Source: a bacterium
Lineage (GTDB): Bacteria; Desulfobacterota; Binatia; DP-6
Length of the DNA: 64,000 nt
Assembly (NCBI GenBank): GCA_026129405.1
Contig: JAHCID010000008.1
Location: forward strand, 179,446 to 243,445
Reading direction: 5' to 3'
The position numbers and the translations under genes are program-made. Positions 8,418 through 18,949 of this stretch are shown here, one piece after another. The notes below the pieces were generated by a model. The model saw only the letters and a list, made by a program, of their open reading frames with translations, searched no databases and was not told where the DNA came from. How positions within the stretch are numbered: position 1 is the stretch's first letter; the number at the start of each line of letters is the position of its first letter.

Positions 8418-9568
8418 GCCGACGCCCCCGCCGCGGCGGCTGCCGCCTGGTTCGTGATCGCGCCGGCGTGCGTGATGCAGGCGCCCCGGAGGACCTCGTC
8501 CTCGAAGTCGAGCGCGAGCGCCCCGTCCTTCACCAGCTCGCGCAGCAGCTCGGTGACGTTGCGGGCATAGAGCTGGCTCGCATGGACGGGCATCGTCGCG
8601 GGCAGATTCGTCGGCCCGTGGATGGTGACGCCGTGGACGACGACCGTCTCGTCGGCCTCGGTGAGCTCGCAGTTGCCGCCGGCCTCGGCGGCGAGGTCGA
8701 CGATGACCGAGCCGGGGCGCATCGCGGCGACGCTCGCGGCGGGCACGAGCCGCGGGGCGGCGCGGCCGGGCACCAGCGCGGTCGTCACCACGACGTCGAA
8801 GTCGGCGATCTTCGCGGCCAGCTGCTGCTGCTGGCGCTGCGCGGCGTCGGCCGACAGCGCCGTCGCGTAGCCGCCCTTGTCCTCGGCGTCGGCGACGCCG
8901 ATGTCGAAGGCCAGGAACTTCGCCCCGAGGCTCTCGACCTGCTCGGCCGCCGCCGCGCGCACGTCGTAGCCCCAGACCTGGGCGCCGAGCCGGCGCGCCG
9001 TCGCGATCGCCTGCAGCCCCGCGACGCCGGCGCCGAGCACCAGCACGCGCGCCGCGAAGACGGTGCCCGCCGCCGTCATCAGCATGGGGAAGAACTTCGG
9101 CAGCGAGGCGGCGGCGATCAGCACGGCCTTGTAGCCGGCGAGGTTCGCCTGCGACGACAGCGCGTCCATCTTCTGCGCGCGGCTGATGCGCGGGATCGCC
9201 TCCATGCCGAAGCTCGTGATGCGGCGGGCGGCGAGCGTGCGGATCAGCTCGGGGCTGGTCAGCGCCTGGAGGAAGGCGATCAGCACGCAGCCCTCGGGCA
9301 GCTGCTCCGCTTCGGCCGCGGTCGGCTTCTGGACCTTCACCACCACCGTGGCGCCGGCCAGCGTCGCGGCGGCGTCGGGGGCGATGGTGGCGCCGGCCTT
9401 CTCGTACGCCGCGTCGGCATGGGCGGCGCCGTCGCCGGCGCCGCGCTCCACCACGACGGCGAGCCCGAGCTTCACGAGAGCGGCGACGGCGTCCGGCGTC
9501 AACGCGACGCGGCGTTCGCCCGCGGCGGTCTCGCGAGGGACCGCGATGGTGAGGGAGCCTCGTTGCAT
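8414..9568 (-). CDS. pntA: NAD(P)+ transhydrogenase NAD(H)-binding (dI) subunit
   Basis: 384 residues with only the soluble dI domain: RETAAGERRVALTP at the start, the RISRAQKMDALSSQ loop that contacts dIII, and a Rossmann motif VLGAGVAGLQA near residue 170. The transmembrane tail of E. coli PntA is absent and is found instead at the start of the downstream gene. The ATG at 9568 (MQRGSLTIAVPRE) is chosen because homology begins there; an in-frame start about 33 codons upstream adds only unrelated sequence. The stop overlaps the downstream ATG by 4 bp. Confidence 0.87.
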   Translation of the reverse strand: MQRGSLTIAVPRETAAGERRVALTPDAVAALVKLGLAVVVERGAGDGAAHADAAYEKAGATIAPDAAATLAGATVVVKVQKPTAAEAEQLPEGCVLIAFLQALTSPELIRTLAARRITSFGMEAIPRISRAQKMDALSSQANLAGYKAVLIAAASLPKFFPMLMTAAGTVFAARVLVLGAGVAGLQAIATARRLGAQVWGYDVRAAAAEQVESLGAKFLAFDIGVADAEDKGGYATALSADAAQRQQQQLAAKIADFDVVVTTALVPGRAAPRLVPAASVAAMRPGSVIVDLAAEAGGNCELTEADETVVVHGVTIHGPTNLPATMPVHASQLYARNVTELLRELVKDGALALDFEDEVLRGACITHAGAITNQAAAAAAGASA

Positions 9569-9685
9569 GGCTGGCGCGCATACCAGGAGCAGGCCCGTCC
9601 ACGGAAGGAGGTCGACGGGTCTGTGCCCTGTGCGAGGGTGGCCCGCTCGGGGAGGGTCGGGCGCCACGGCGCGCGCGTCGGCGGA

Positions 9686-10752
<1,067 letters not shown>

Positions 10753-10753
<1 letters not shown>

Positions 10754-12319
10754 CAGTCGAAGAAGTCCTCGGCGGCGAGGACGGGGAGCGCGGCCTGTAC
10801 GACGGGGTCGGCGGCGAAGCGCGCGCGCACGCAGCCGCCGCAGAGGTGGTTCGCGAGGGCGATGAACGTCATCGCCTGGTCGAGCACGAGCCAGCTCCTC
10901 GCGACCGCGCCCGTCGCGGGATCGACGGCGTCGTAGAAGCCGAAGTCGCCGTAGGCGTCCCAGGTGGTGGCGATCGTGCGCAGCGCGGCGAGGGCGGCGG
11001 CGGGCTCGACGGCCGTGGCGAGGGCGAGCGCGTGCGGCGTCACGACGCCTCCCTGGTAGCCGATCATGCCCAGCGCGCGCACGCCGTACTCGCCATAGCC
11101 CGCGCCGTCGGGGCGCAGGCTCGGCGAGGCGCCCCACACGCGGGCGTCGGGCGGCCCGAGGAGGCTGCGGCGCTGCACGGCGACGTGCGCGCGCGCGTTG
11201 GCGCCGAGGCTCTTCGGCGCCAGCGCGGGCTCGTCCAGGACCAGCGTCGGCATGAGCGCCTCGAACATGCTGCCGCCCCACGACGGCACGTAGGCGCCGC
11301 CGCCGTCCTCGTAGTGGCCGCCGAAGAACGTGGTGCCGCGTACCGTCTTCTCGCGCCGGTCGTGCGGCGCCTGCGTCTGCCACGTGCAGGCCGCGGGGTA
11401 GGTGCGCGTCATGCGGAACCAGTGCGACTCGGGGGCGTCGCCCTTGCCGATCGCGAGCACGCTGCCGAGCCGCGACTCGGCGTACAGCACGCCGTAATGG
11501 TAGCGCGACGGGCCCGGCGGGCTCACCCACCAGCCGTGGTACATGAGGCCGGTGGCGGGATCGTAGAAGCGTCGCCAGTCTCCCTGCGCGATCAGCGCCG
11601 AGGCGCGCGCGGCGAGATCGGGAAAGGCCTGGCGCACGAGGATCAGGCCGGTCGTGAGCCAGGCGGTGTCGACGAACGACAGGAGGTTGCTCGTGCGCTC
11701 GAGCGTCGTGGTGTCGTAGTAGTTGTAGAAGAGCCCGGCATGGGTCTCGAGCCGCTCGAGCGTCGAGAGCAGCGTGCGCAGCCGCGCCCGCGCGCCGTCC
11801 GGCGTCACGAGCCCGAGATCGGTCGCGCCGACGAGGGCGACCATCCACAGCCCCACCGTGGTGACGTTGGTGTAGTCGCCGACCGGCGGCACGCCGGCGT
11901 CCGCCGGCGCGAGATGGACGTGGTCGATCGGCAGGCCGTGCGCGCGATCGACGAGCGCCGCGAGGCCGCGCCAGGTGTCCTCGGCGACGCGGCGCGCGAA
12001 GGCCGGCGTCGTCCGCGGGCAGCGTGCGGCGGCATACAGCGGCCGCGCGCTGGCCAGCCCGCAGGCGCGCGCGCACCAGTGGCCGCGCCGCCAGCTCGCC
12101 GCCGACCGACGCCTCCCAGGCCTTCTTGCGCTCCGGCACGACGACGACCGTGGCCGCCGGCTCGGCGATGCCGCCGACGACGTTCTCGCCGATGGCGCAG
12201 CCGTCCGCGGTACGGCCGCTCGACACGGGCCGGCAGGCCGCGAGCGCGGCCACGACGACGAGGGTCGCGGCGGCCGCGGCACCGAGCGGCGTGCGACGCG
12301 GCATGCGCGGCGCCGTCAC
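10753..12319 (-). CDS. Glucoamylase-like (PF10091-type) lipoprotein with an apparent frameshift
   Basis: The N-terminus is in one frame from the GTG at 12319 (or ATG at 12304): a lipoprotein signal (TLVVVAALAAC) and about 75 further residues. From about 12,005 the coding continues in another frame (ARRVAEDTWRGLAAL onward) to the stop at 10753. A single added base in the run near 12,001-12,008 would join LPADDAG to FARRVAEDTW. The body has the PF10091 glycoamylase pattern: GDYTNVTTVGLWM, WGGSMFEALMPTL, YGEYGVRALGMIGYQGG, DFGFYDAV and LDQAMTFIALANHL near the C-terminus. Likely an outer-membrane-anchored glycan hydrolase. The GTG overlaps the amidohydrolase stop by 4 bp. Confidence 0.7.
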
Positions 12320-13551
12320 CCGTCCTGCCGCACGAGGACGTCGCCGCCGCGCATGACGAGCGCGATGCGCTCGCCCTGGCCGCCGAGGACGCCGAGGTCG
12401 CGCAGCGGGTCGCCGTCGACGACGAGGAGGTCGGCGAGCGCTCCCGGCTTCACGACGCCGAGCGTGCCGGGCCGCTGCAGGAGCGCGGCGTTCACCACGG
12501 TCGCCGAGCGGAGGACGTCGATCGGCGCCATCACCTGGGCGCGGATGGCGAGCTCGTCCGATTGGAAGGCGTGCGTCTCGCCGAGGAGATCGGTGCCGAA
12601 GCCGATCGGCACGCCGGCGCGCGCCGCGATCTCGAGCGAGCCGAGCCCGTGCTCGGCGACGTCGCGCACCTTCGCGAGCCCGGTGGCCGGGAAGCCGAGC
12701 GCCGCGCCCAGCTCGACGATCTTCCGATAGGTGACGAGGGTCGGCACGAGGAACGCCTCGTGCTCGGCCATGAGGCGCGCGGTCGCCGCGTCGAGCAGGT
12801 TGCCGTGCTCGATCGAGCGCACGCCGGCGCGCACGGCGCGCGCGATCGCCTCGGGCGTGTAGGCATGGGCGCAGACGTACGTTCGCCAGCTCCGCGCCTC
12901 GGCCACCGCCGCGGCCATCTCCTCGGGCGAGAACTGGAGCACCCAGATCGGGTCGTGGGGCGACGCGACGCCGCCCGAGGCCATGAGCTTCAGCTGCCGT
13001 GCGCCGCGGCGCAGCTCCTCGCGCGCCGCGCGGCGGACGGCGTCGGCGCCGTCGACGACGTGCGCGAAGGCGCTCGAATGGATCGCGCAGGCGCAGAGGT
13101 GCGGATGGTCGTCGAGCGGGCGGAAGTCGCCGTGGCCGCCGGTCTGGCTGAGGACGCGGCCGGAGTGGAAGACGCGCGGCCCGCGGATCAGCCCGTTCTC
13201 GATCGCGCGCACGAGGCCGTGGTCGGCGCCGCCGGTGTCGCGCACGGTCGTGAAGCCGCGCCGGAGCATGCTCTCCAGGATGACGCGCGCTTCCTGTGCG
13301 ACGAGCATGAGCGGCCGGCGCGCCATGGCGCCGATGTCCATCGTCGTGAGGGTGACGTGGACGTGCGCGTCGATCAGGCCGGGCATGAGCGTGCGGCCGC
13401 GCACGTCGATGCGCCGCGCGCCGGACGCCGTGATCGGCACGTCGGAGACCTCGCGGATGCGCTCGCCCTCGACGAGGACGGCCGTGCCGGGCCGCAGGAC
13501 GCCGGCCTCGACGTCGAGCAGCGTCGCGTTCTCGAACAGCGTCGTGCCCAT
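12316..13551 (-). CDS. Metal-dependent amidohydrolase (prolidase/imidazolonepropionase-like)
   Basis: 411 residues. The amidohydrolase metal ligands are visible in order: DAHVHV (HxH) near residue 64, a Lys in QLKLMASGG, His in CAHAY, His in IEHGNLLD and Asp in GTDLLG. A small beta-sandwich is made from both termini (TLLDVEAGVLRPGTAVLVEG; PGALADLLVVDGDPLRDL). This is the group that hydrolyses Xaa-Pro dipeptides or related amides. First gene of a coupled set with the lipoprotein and ABC ATPase downstream. Confidence 0.82.
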   Translation of the reverse strand: MGTTLFENATLLDVEAGVLRPGTAVLVEGERIREVSDVPITASGARRIDVRGRTLMPGLIDAHVHVTLTTMDIGAMARRPLMLVAQEARVILESMLRRGFTTVRDTGGADHGLVRAIENGLIRGPRVFHSGRVLSQTGGHGDFRPLDDHPHLCACAIHSSAFAHVVDGADAVRRAAREELRRGARQLKLMASGGVASPHDPIWVLQFSPEEMAAAVAEARSWRTYVCAHAYTPEAIARAVRAGVRSIEHGNLLDAATARLMAEHEAFLVPTLVTYRKIVELGAALGFPATGLAKVRDVAEHGLGSLEIAARAGVPIGFGTDLLGETHAFQSDELAIRAQVMAPIDVLRSATVVNAALLQRPGTLGVVKPGALADLLVVDGDPLRDLGVLGGQGERIALVMRGGDVLVRQDG

Positions 13552-13571
13552 GCGAGGCTCCCGATAGCGCG

Positions 13572-14951
13572 CTAGCGGCTGCAGCGCGAGCACACCGGCT
13601 CGAGCGCGAGGGCCCAGCGCGTGGCGCCGGTGCCGTCGATGATCTCGGCCGCGAGGCGGCCGCCCGCGTCGACGTCGAGGATGCCGAAGTTGAACCAGCG
13701 CATCGCCTCGTCGAACGAGCGCACGGCGTCGGGCGACGCCGGGCCGAGGAAGAAGAGGCGCTCGGGACGGGTCGTCTCGTCGAGCGCGTCGCGCGGGAAG
13801 ATGCCGGCGGTGATCGGTCCGCTCGCCAGCTCGAGGACCGTGAAGGAGACGTCGTCGGCGAACGGGCGGTGGCGCAGGACCGTCGCGAAGTGGATGTCGG
13901 TGGTGATCCAGACGAGGTTGCGCACGCGGGCGTCCTTCCAGCCGCCGAGCAGGCTCAGCAGCTCGGGCTGGAACGCGCCGCCGGCCCAGCCGTCGCGTGC
14001 GCCGTCGCGCCCGGTCGGGACGGCGATGGGGACGCTCGAGACGACCACCTTCCAGGTGGCGTCGCTGGCGGCGACGGCGCGCGCGAGCCAGGCCCGCTGC
14101 GCGGCGCCGAGCATGGAAGCGGGCGGCGGCGTCGTGTTGGGGGCGCGCTGCGAGCGCAGGTCGAGGACGAACAGCTCGAGGTGGCGGCCCCAGCGTGCGC
14201 TGCGCCACGGCGTGTCCGCGGGCTGCGGGTTCCAGTCCGCGGCGGCGCGCGTGGCGTCGGCGAGGAGCGGGTGCCCGGCGTCCGCGTCGTCGGCGATGTC
14301 GTGGTCGTCCTGCACGGCGATCCAGGCGGCGGCGCCGCGCAGGCGCTGGAGGTGGGGGTCGTCCAGGTTGTAGCGCCAGTGCGCGCGGAAGCCGTCCAGG
14401 TCGGTCGCCGGCGGCGGACCCGGGCGCTGCGCGTTGCCGTAGCGGCCGCGCGCCAGGCAGGCGTCGTCGGCGTAGATCATGTCGCCGAGGCCGACGACGA
14501 CGTCGGGACGCTCGGCCGCCACCGCCTCCAGCGCCGGATAGCCGCGCGCGCGGTCGGCGCAGACGTTCTGCCCGCCGAGGTCGCCGAGCCAGGCGAGGCG
14601 GACCCGCTGCGACGCGGTGGCCTCCGGCGCGGTCGTGAACGGGCGCACGACGACGCGGCCGGAACGCCCCCGGGCATCTTCGCAGTGGACGCGCAGCAGG
14701 TGGGGCGTCGCCGCCGTCAGGCCCGTGAGCGTGACGGTCGCGGCCTGATCGCCGCTCGCGTCGACCGCCGCCGTCACCGGGGGCGCGCCGTCGCGCGCGA
14801 CGACGAGCCGTCCCGGCGTCGCGCACCGCGCCCAGACCCGCGCGCCGGTCGCGCCTACCTCGCCGACGGTGACGCCGTGCGTGATCGCCGGTCCCGCCGC
14901 TCGCGCAACGGAGGCGGCGAGGACGGCGGCGAGGGCGGCGGCGCGACGCAT
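13572..14951 (-). CDS. PhoD-like alkaline phosphatase / phosphodiesterase
   Basis: 459 residues. ATG at 14951 opens a Sec signal peptide (MRRAAALAAVLAASVARA). An N-terminal fibronectin-like domain (GVTVGEVGATGARVWARC) is followed by a metallophosphoesterase domain with GDLGGQN, VVGLGDMIYADD, QDDHDIADDAD and WITTDIHFATV, which are the PhoD metal-binding blocks. It is predicted to be a periplasmic or secreted phosphomonoester/diester hydrolase. Stop TAG, 20 bp from the start of the amidohydrolase gene. Confidence 0.83.
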   Translation of the reverse strand: MRRAAALAAVLAASVARAAGPAITHGVTVGEVGATGARVWARCATPGRLVVARDGAPPVTAAVDASGDQAATVTLTGLTAATPHLLRVHCEDARGRSGRVVVRPFTTAPEATASQRVRLAWLGDLGGQNVCADRARGYPALEAVAAERPDVVVGLGDMIYADDACLARGRYGNAQRPGPPPATDLDGFRAHWRYNLDDPHLQRLRGAAAWIAVQDDHDIADDADAGHPLLADATRAAADWNPQPADTPWRSARWGRHLELFVLDLRSQRAPNTTPPPASMLGAAQRAWLARAVAASDATWKVVVSSVPIAVPTGRDGARDGWAGGAFQPELLSLLGGWKDARVRNLVWITTDIHFATVLRHRPFADDVSFTVLELASGPITAGIFPRDALDETTRPERLFFLGPASPDAVRSFDEAMRWFNFGILDVDAGGRLAAEIIDGTGATRWALALEPVCSRCSR

Positions 14952-15035
14952 GCCTCCGCTGTATCGCTGGACCGGCCCGCGGCTCAACCGGCGCGCCGTC
15001 GAAGCGTCCCGGTGTGCGTGCTAGGTCGGACGCCG

Positions 15036-15815
15036 ATGGGCGTGCGGCTCCACGTCGATGCGGACGGCGCGGGGACGCCGATCGTTCTCGCGCACGGGTT
15101 CGGCGGCAGCGCGCGCAACTGGAACCCGCAGGTACGCGCCTTCCGCGCCGTCGCATACGTGGCCCGCTACGACGCACGCGGTCATGCGCGCAGCGAAGCC
15201 CCCGACGACGCGGCGGCGTACACGCCCGAGACCTTCGTCGACGATCTGCGCGCCGTGGTCGACGGCGCCGGCGTCGATCGCGCCGTCGTCGGCGGGCTCT
15301 CGATGGGCGCGGCGACGGCCCTGCGCTTCGCGCTCGCGTATCCGGCGCGGGTGCGGGCGCTCGTCCTGGCGTCGTATCCGTCGGGCCCCACGTGGCCGAC
15401 GGGCTTCACGGCGATCGCCGAGCGCTTCGCCGATGCGATCGAGCGCGACGGCCTCGAGGCGGCGGGTGCGCATTTCGTCTGGGGGCCCGACTCGGGGCTC
15501 GACGAGCGCGGCGCGCGCCTCGTGCGGCTGGGCTTTCTCGAACACCCGCCGCACGGTCTCGTACACACGCTGCGCGGCGTGATCGCGCGGCAGCCGTCGG
15601 TCGAGACGATCGCCGCCCTTTCGTCGGTGTCGGCTCCGACTTTGGTCGTAGCCGGGAAAGGCGACGCTGCCTCCCTGGCACCTTCGCATGCACTCGCCTC
15701 GCGGATACCGCGCGCGCGACTCGTCGTGGTTCCCGACGCTGGCCACGTCGTGAACCTCGCCAACCCGGCCGCGTTCGACGCCGCCATGGCGGCGTTACTC
15801 CGTGAGGTGCCGTGA
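15036..15815 (+). CDS. Alpha/beta-fold hydrolase
   Basis: 259 residues. Oxyanion motif HGFGGSARNW, nucleophile elbow GGLSMG (Ser), acid in VVAGKGDAAS and catalytic His in PDAGHVVNLANP give a complete triad. Substrate not predictable; resembles 3-oxoadipate enol-lactonase/esterase relatives. ATG at 15036 is the first start in good register with the fold; the larger open frame upstream is antisense to the PhoD gene. Confidence 0.83.
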   Translation: MGVRLHVDADGAGTPIVLAHGFGGSARNWNPQVRAFRAVAYVARYDARGHARSEAPDDAAAYTPETFVDDLRAVVDGAGVDRAVVGGLSMGAATALRFALAYPARVRALVLASYPSGPTWPTGFTAIAERFADAIERDGLEAAGAHFVWGPDSGLDERGARLVRLGFLEHPPHGLVHTLRGVIARQPSVETIAALSSVSAPTLVVAGKGDAASLAPSHALASRIPRARLVVVPDAGHVVNLANPAAFDAAMAALLREVP

Positions 15816-15968
15816 GAACCCGAAGGCCGCGCGGTTGGAGGAACGGGAACCGCGGTTCCTTCCATGCACCGCTCGGATCCAGACGGAGCGCGGACATTCG
15901 CGTCCGCGTCGCGGGGCACAGCAGTTGCATACTACGTATCGACAGTGCAGGTCCCCAGGCTTCCATTG

Positions 15969-16457
15969 ATGGACCCGAACGCGAAGCGACCCGATTGGGC
16001 AGGCTGGATCCGGCAGGCAGGGACGCAGGTCCGGCGCGCACGTGAGTTCCTCGGGTTGTCGCAGGAGCAGATCGCTCGGCTGGCCGGCGTGAGCCAGGGT
16101 GCGGTGAGCCGCGTCGAGGCAGGACGCGGCATGGCCACGCCGGTGCTCACCTTCCTGAAGCTCCAGCTGGTGATCACGCGAGCGCTGCGACAGATCGATC
16201 CCGAGCTGCTCACCGACGACGTGCGCGCCATCCTCGATGCGGCGACGCTCGTGTCGCCACCCGTCGAGGAGATGGGCTCACGCCTGTTCCCGCTGCTGCG
16301 TGATCCGGGAGTGGAGCGCATCATCCGCGTCTACCAGAGTCTCCCGGAGCGCGAGCGACAGGGCTTCCTGTCGGTGCTCGATGCCGCCGCCAACTCGTTC
16401 TCGCAGGGCATCGGCGGCGGACACGGCTCGCAGAGCGTGCCCGGCTCGCAGCGCTGA
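15969..16457 (+). CDS. XRE-family transcriptional regulator (copy 1)
   Basis: 162 residues. A helix-turn-helix at residues 22-60 (LGLSQEQIARLAGVSQGAVSRVE) is followed by a C-terminal domain with a conserved DPGVERIIRVYQSLPERERQGFL block. The same two-part architecture, including the second block, is found in the gene at 19448, so the two are paralogs. ATG at 15969 is preferred; an in-frame start at 15864 would add an unrelated leader. A short inverted repeat (ATAC-tac-GTAT) lies just upstream and could be an operator. Confidence 0.85.
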   Translation: MDPNAKRPDWAGWIRQAGTQVRRAREFLGLSQEQIARLAGVSQGAVSRVEAGRGMATPVLTFLKLQLVITRALRQIDPELLTDDVRAILDAATLVSPPVEEMGSRLFPLLRDPGVERIIRVYQSLPERERQGFLSVLDAAANSFSQGIGGGHGSQSVPGSQR

Positions 16458-16478
16458 GCGGTCGGAGCTTCGTCGGGT

Positions 16479-17747
16479 TCAGGCGTGGCCCGCGGTGAGC
16501 GCGGCGCGCTGGCGTAGGGCTGCGAGCTGGACGTCCTCCAGCGCGCGCAGGCACGCCAGCTTGCCGGCCATGGCACGGTTCCACGTGTCGCGATCGACCG
16601 GGAACGTGCGCGGCGCGGGATGCTCGAGCACGAGCGACTCCACGCGCTCCGCCTCATCGAGCGGGAGATCCACGCTCGCCGCCGCGCTTTCGGCGAAGAG
16701 CGTGAGGAAAGCGCGCTGCGCGGCGAGCAGCGCTGCCAGCACCGCATCTTGTCCCGGGGCGAGGGTGCCCGTCGCGGCGGCGCCGGCCAGCTCGGCGCGC
16801 TCCAGCGCGGTGCTCTCGCGGGCGCGCAGCAGCGCGAGGTATCCCTTCGCGATCCGGCCCCATTCGGCGTCGGGCGTCACCGACGCGAGCGACGCTGCGA
16901 CCGCGACCAGCTGCTCGTCGAGCCAGGTCGCGGCGTGGATCACGCGGCCGAGCGGGGCGCCGGCGTCGGCGAGACGCCGTACCACGTCGAGCTGCGCGAG
17001 CGCGCCGAGCGCACGCGCGGCCGGCGCGCGCACCGCGTCCGGCAGCTGCGTCTCCGTGCGGGCGAAGAAGTCACCCAGCGCGTCGACGGCGTTGGCGGTG
17101 GCTTCGCGCTGCACCGTCAGCTCGCGGTGCAGCGCGGGCGCGGGCGCGGCGAGCTCGAGGCAGGTGAGGCCGCGCTCCTGCTGGAGCTCATGGAGGAGCG
17201 TGCCGATGCGCGTCGCCAGCTCGGCGACGACCGCGAGCGCCGGCGCCTCGGCGTCGTCGGCCTCCGCCAGCGGCGGCGGCCGCGTGTCGATCCGCAGCAC
17301 GATCGGCGCGTGGAGCCGCGCCAGCAGGGACGCGATCGTGTCGCGGTCCTCGGGTGCGACCCATATCTCGACGTGCGCCGCGTGCGCCGCCTGCGCCAGG
17401 TCTTCGAGCGCATACGGGGTGAGCGCCATCCGCCCGACGATGGCGCCGTCGCCGCGCCGGTGCGTGATGCGCACCGAGGCGACGGGCTCCGGCCGCACGG
17501 CGATCGGGGCCGTCAGCGTCACGCAGGTGGCCACGACGTCGCCGCACGTGTGGAGCGCGTCGATCGCGGCTTCGGAGAAGCAGAGGCCGGTCGCCTGCTC
17601 GACGGCCTGCACCAGCTCGAGGACTGCGAGCTCGTCGAGCCCGAGGTCGTCGGCGAGCCGCAGGTCGTCGCCGAGATCGTCGACGTCGAGACCGAGAGCG
17701 CAGGCCATCGCCCGCACGACGCGCACACGAAGCGGTTCCACCACCAT
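16479..17747 (-). CDS. Acyl-carrier-like domain fused to a NIT (nitrate/nitrite-sensing) domain
   Basis: 422 residues, no transmembrane segment. Residues 5-75 look like an acyl carrier protein helix bundle (DLGDDLRLADDLGLDELAVL), but the phosphopantetheine Ser of DSL is Glu39. A middle region (80-175) is unassigned. Residues 180-415 resemble the NIT domain: HELQQERGLTCLEL, LTVQREATANAVD and the terminal WNRAMAGKLACLRALEDV motif. NIT domains normally sit in receptors or antiterminators and sense nitrate/nitrite. Here the output would be the carrier-like domain, an arrangement I do not recognise. Upstream partner on the same strand is the O-methyltransferase. Confidence 0.6.
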   Translation of the reverse strand: MVVEPLRVRVVRAMACALGLDVDDLGDDLRLADDLGLDELAVLELVQAVEQATGLCFSEAAIDALHTCGDVVATCVTLTAPIAVRPEPVASVRITHRRGDGAIVGRMALTPYALEDLAQAAHAAHVEIWVAPEDRDTIASLLARLHAPIVLRIDTRPPPLAEADDAEAPALAVVAELATRIGTLLHELQQERGLTCLELAAPAPALHRELTVQREATANAVDALGDFFARTETQLPDAVRAPAARALGALAQLDVVRRLADAGAPLGRVIHAATWLDEQLVAVAASLASVTPDAEWGRIAKGYLALLRARESTALERAELAGAAATGTLAPGQDAVLAALLAAQRAFLTLFAESAAASVDLPLDEAERVESLVLEHPAPRTFPVDRDTWNRAMAGKLACLRALEDVQLAALRQRAALTAGHA

Positions 17748-17841
17748 GCAGTCACCCGTCCGCCGGCGGACGTTCCGGCGATAGCACCGCGACGCGACTG
17801 CGTGAATCCCCCTTTCGTCGGACTCCCTCTGGTCGCAGGCC

Positions 17842-18852
17842 TCAACGCACCGCGACCAGGCACCGCTGCGGCGTCGGCGCCAGCTCGTGCAGGGTGGCGC
17901 CCTGCGCGAACCCGGCGGCGCGGAACATGGCGTCGTACTCGGCGTGCGTCCACGCGTCGCCCGTGGGGGTCGTGGCGAGCATCGTGAGCGCGAACGCGCC
18001 CGCTTCGGGCGGCGTGACGCGGTCGGCGTCGGGCACGAACTCGACCGCGACCGCGCGTCCGCCGGGTGCGAGCGCCGCAAGCACCTTGCGCAGCAGCGCG
18101 GCGTTGGTCTCGGGGGCGAAGTGGTGGAGGAAGTTCGTCAGCAGCACCACGGCGTGACCGGTGCCGAAGTCGACGTCGAACGCGCTGCCGGGCAGGGTCG
18201 TGAAGCGGTCGGCGACGCCGGCCTGGCGGGCGTTCTCCTCGGCGACGGCGAGGACGCTGCGCCAGTCCTGCGCGACCACGCGCGCCTTCGCGTTCTCGCG
18301 CGCCAGCGTGATGCCATAGAGCCCGTGACCGGCGGCGACGTCGAGGATGGTGCCCTCGATCGGCCCGAGGAGCGCCGGCAGCAGGCTCGCGGTGAAGCCG
18401 GCGCTCGGCGCCATCGCGCGCGCGAACTGCACCCACGTCGGATGCTCGGGGTCGAGCGAGCCCGCGCCGTCGAGGGCCGTGCCGCCGCGGCGGACGGCGT
18501 CGGTGAGGCGGTCGTAGGCCGTCGTCACCATCTCGCCGGTGAGGAACTCCACCATCGGCGCCAGGCAGGCCGGCGAGCGGGTGTCGAGGAACGCTGCGGC
18601 CGTGGGCGAGAGGCCGTAGCTCCCGTCCGTCTTGGTGAGGAAGCCGTCGACGACGAGCCGGTCGCACAGGATGCGGATGCCGCGCTCGGCGGCGCCGCAG
18701 CGCTCGGCGATCGCGAGCGGCGTCGCCGGACCTTCGCCGACGGCGGTGAACACGTCGAGCTGGATCGCGGCCCGGATCGCGGCGGTGCGCTGATAGGCGG
18801 TGATGGCCTCGAAGACGAGCATCGGGGAGGGCGGGGCAGCGGGTTCGCGCAT
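17842..18852 (-). CDS. SAM-dependent O-methyltransferase (dimerisation + Methyltransf_2 type)
   Basis: 336 residues. N-terminal winged-helix dimerisation domain (AIRAAIQLDVFTAVGEGPAT, AERCGAAERGIRILCDRLV) then a Rossmann SAM-binding fold with DVAAGHGLYGI, an acidic loop and LTNFLHHFAPETN. This organisation is that of small-molecule O-methyltransferases (hydroxyneurosporene/CrtF, BchU, plant-type OMTs). Substrate unknown. Located between the carrier/NIT gene and a divergent thioesterase, suggesting a small metabolite pathway. Confidence 0.82.
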   Translation of the reverse strand: MREPAAPPSPMLVFEAITAYQRTAAIRAAIQLDVFTAVGEGPATPLAIAERCGAAERGIRILCDRLVVDGFLTKTDGSYGLSPTAAAFLDTRSPACLAPMVEFLTGEMVTTAYDRLTDAVRRGGTALDGAGSLDPEHPTWVQFARAMAPSAGFTASLLPALLGPIEGTILDVAAGHGLYGITLARENAKARVVAQDWRSVLAVAEENARQAGVADRFTTLPGSAFDVDFGTGHAVVLLTNFLHHFAPETNAALLRKVLAALAPGGRAVAVEFVPDADRVTPPEAGAFALTMLATTPTGDAWTHAEYDAMFRAAGFAQGATLHELAPTPQRCLVAVR

Positions 18853-18949
18853 GGCTTGCGCTTATACCCGGTCCCGCCGCGACCCAAGACATCCGCCGTG
18901 ACGCCCCGCCGTGCTGGTGCCGGCGCGCCGCAGCGGCTACGACGCGCCC

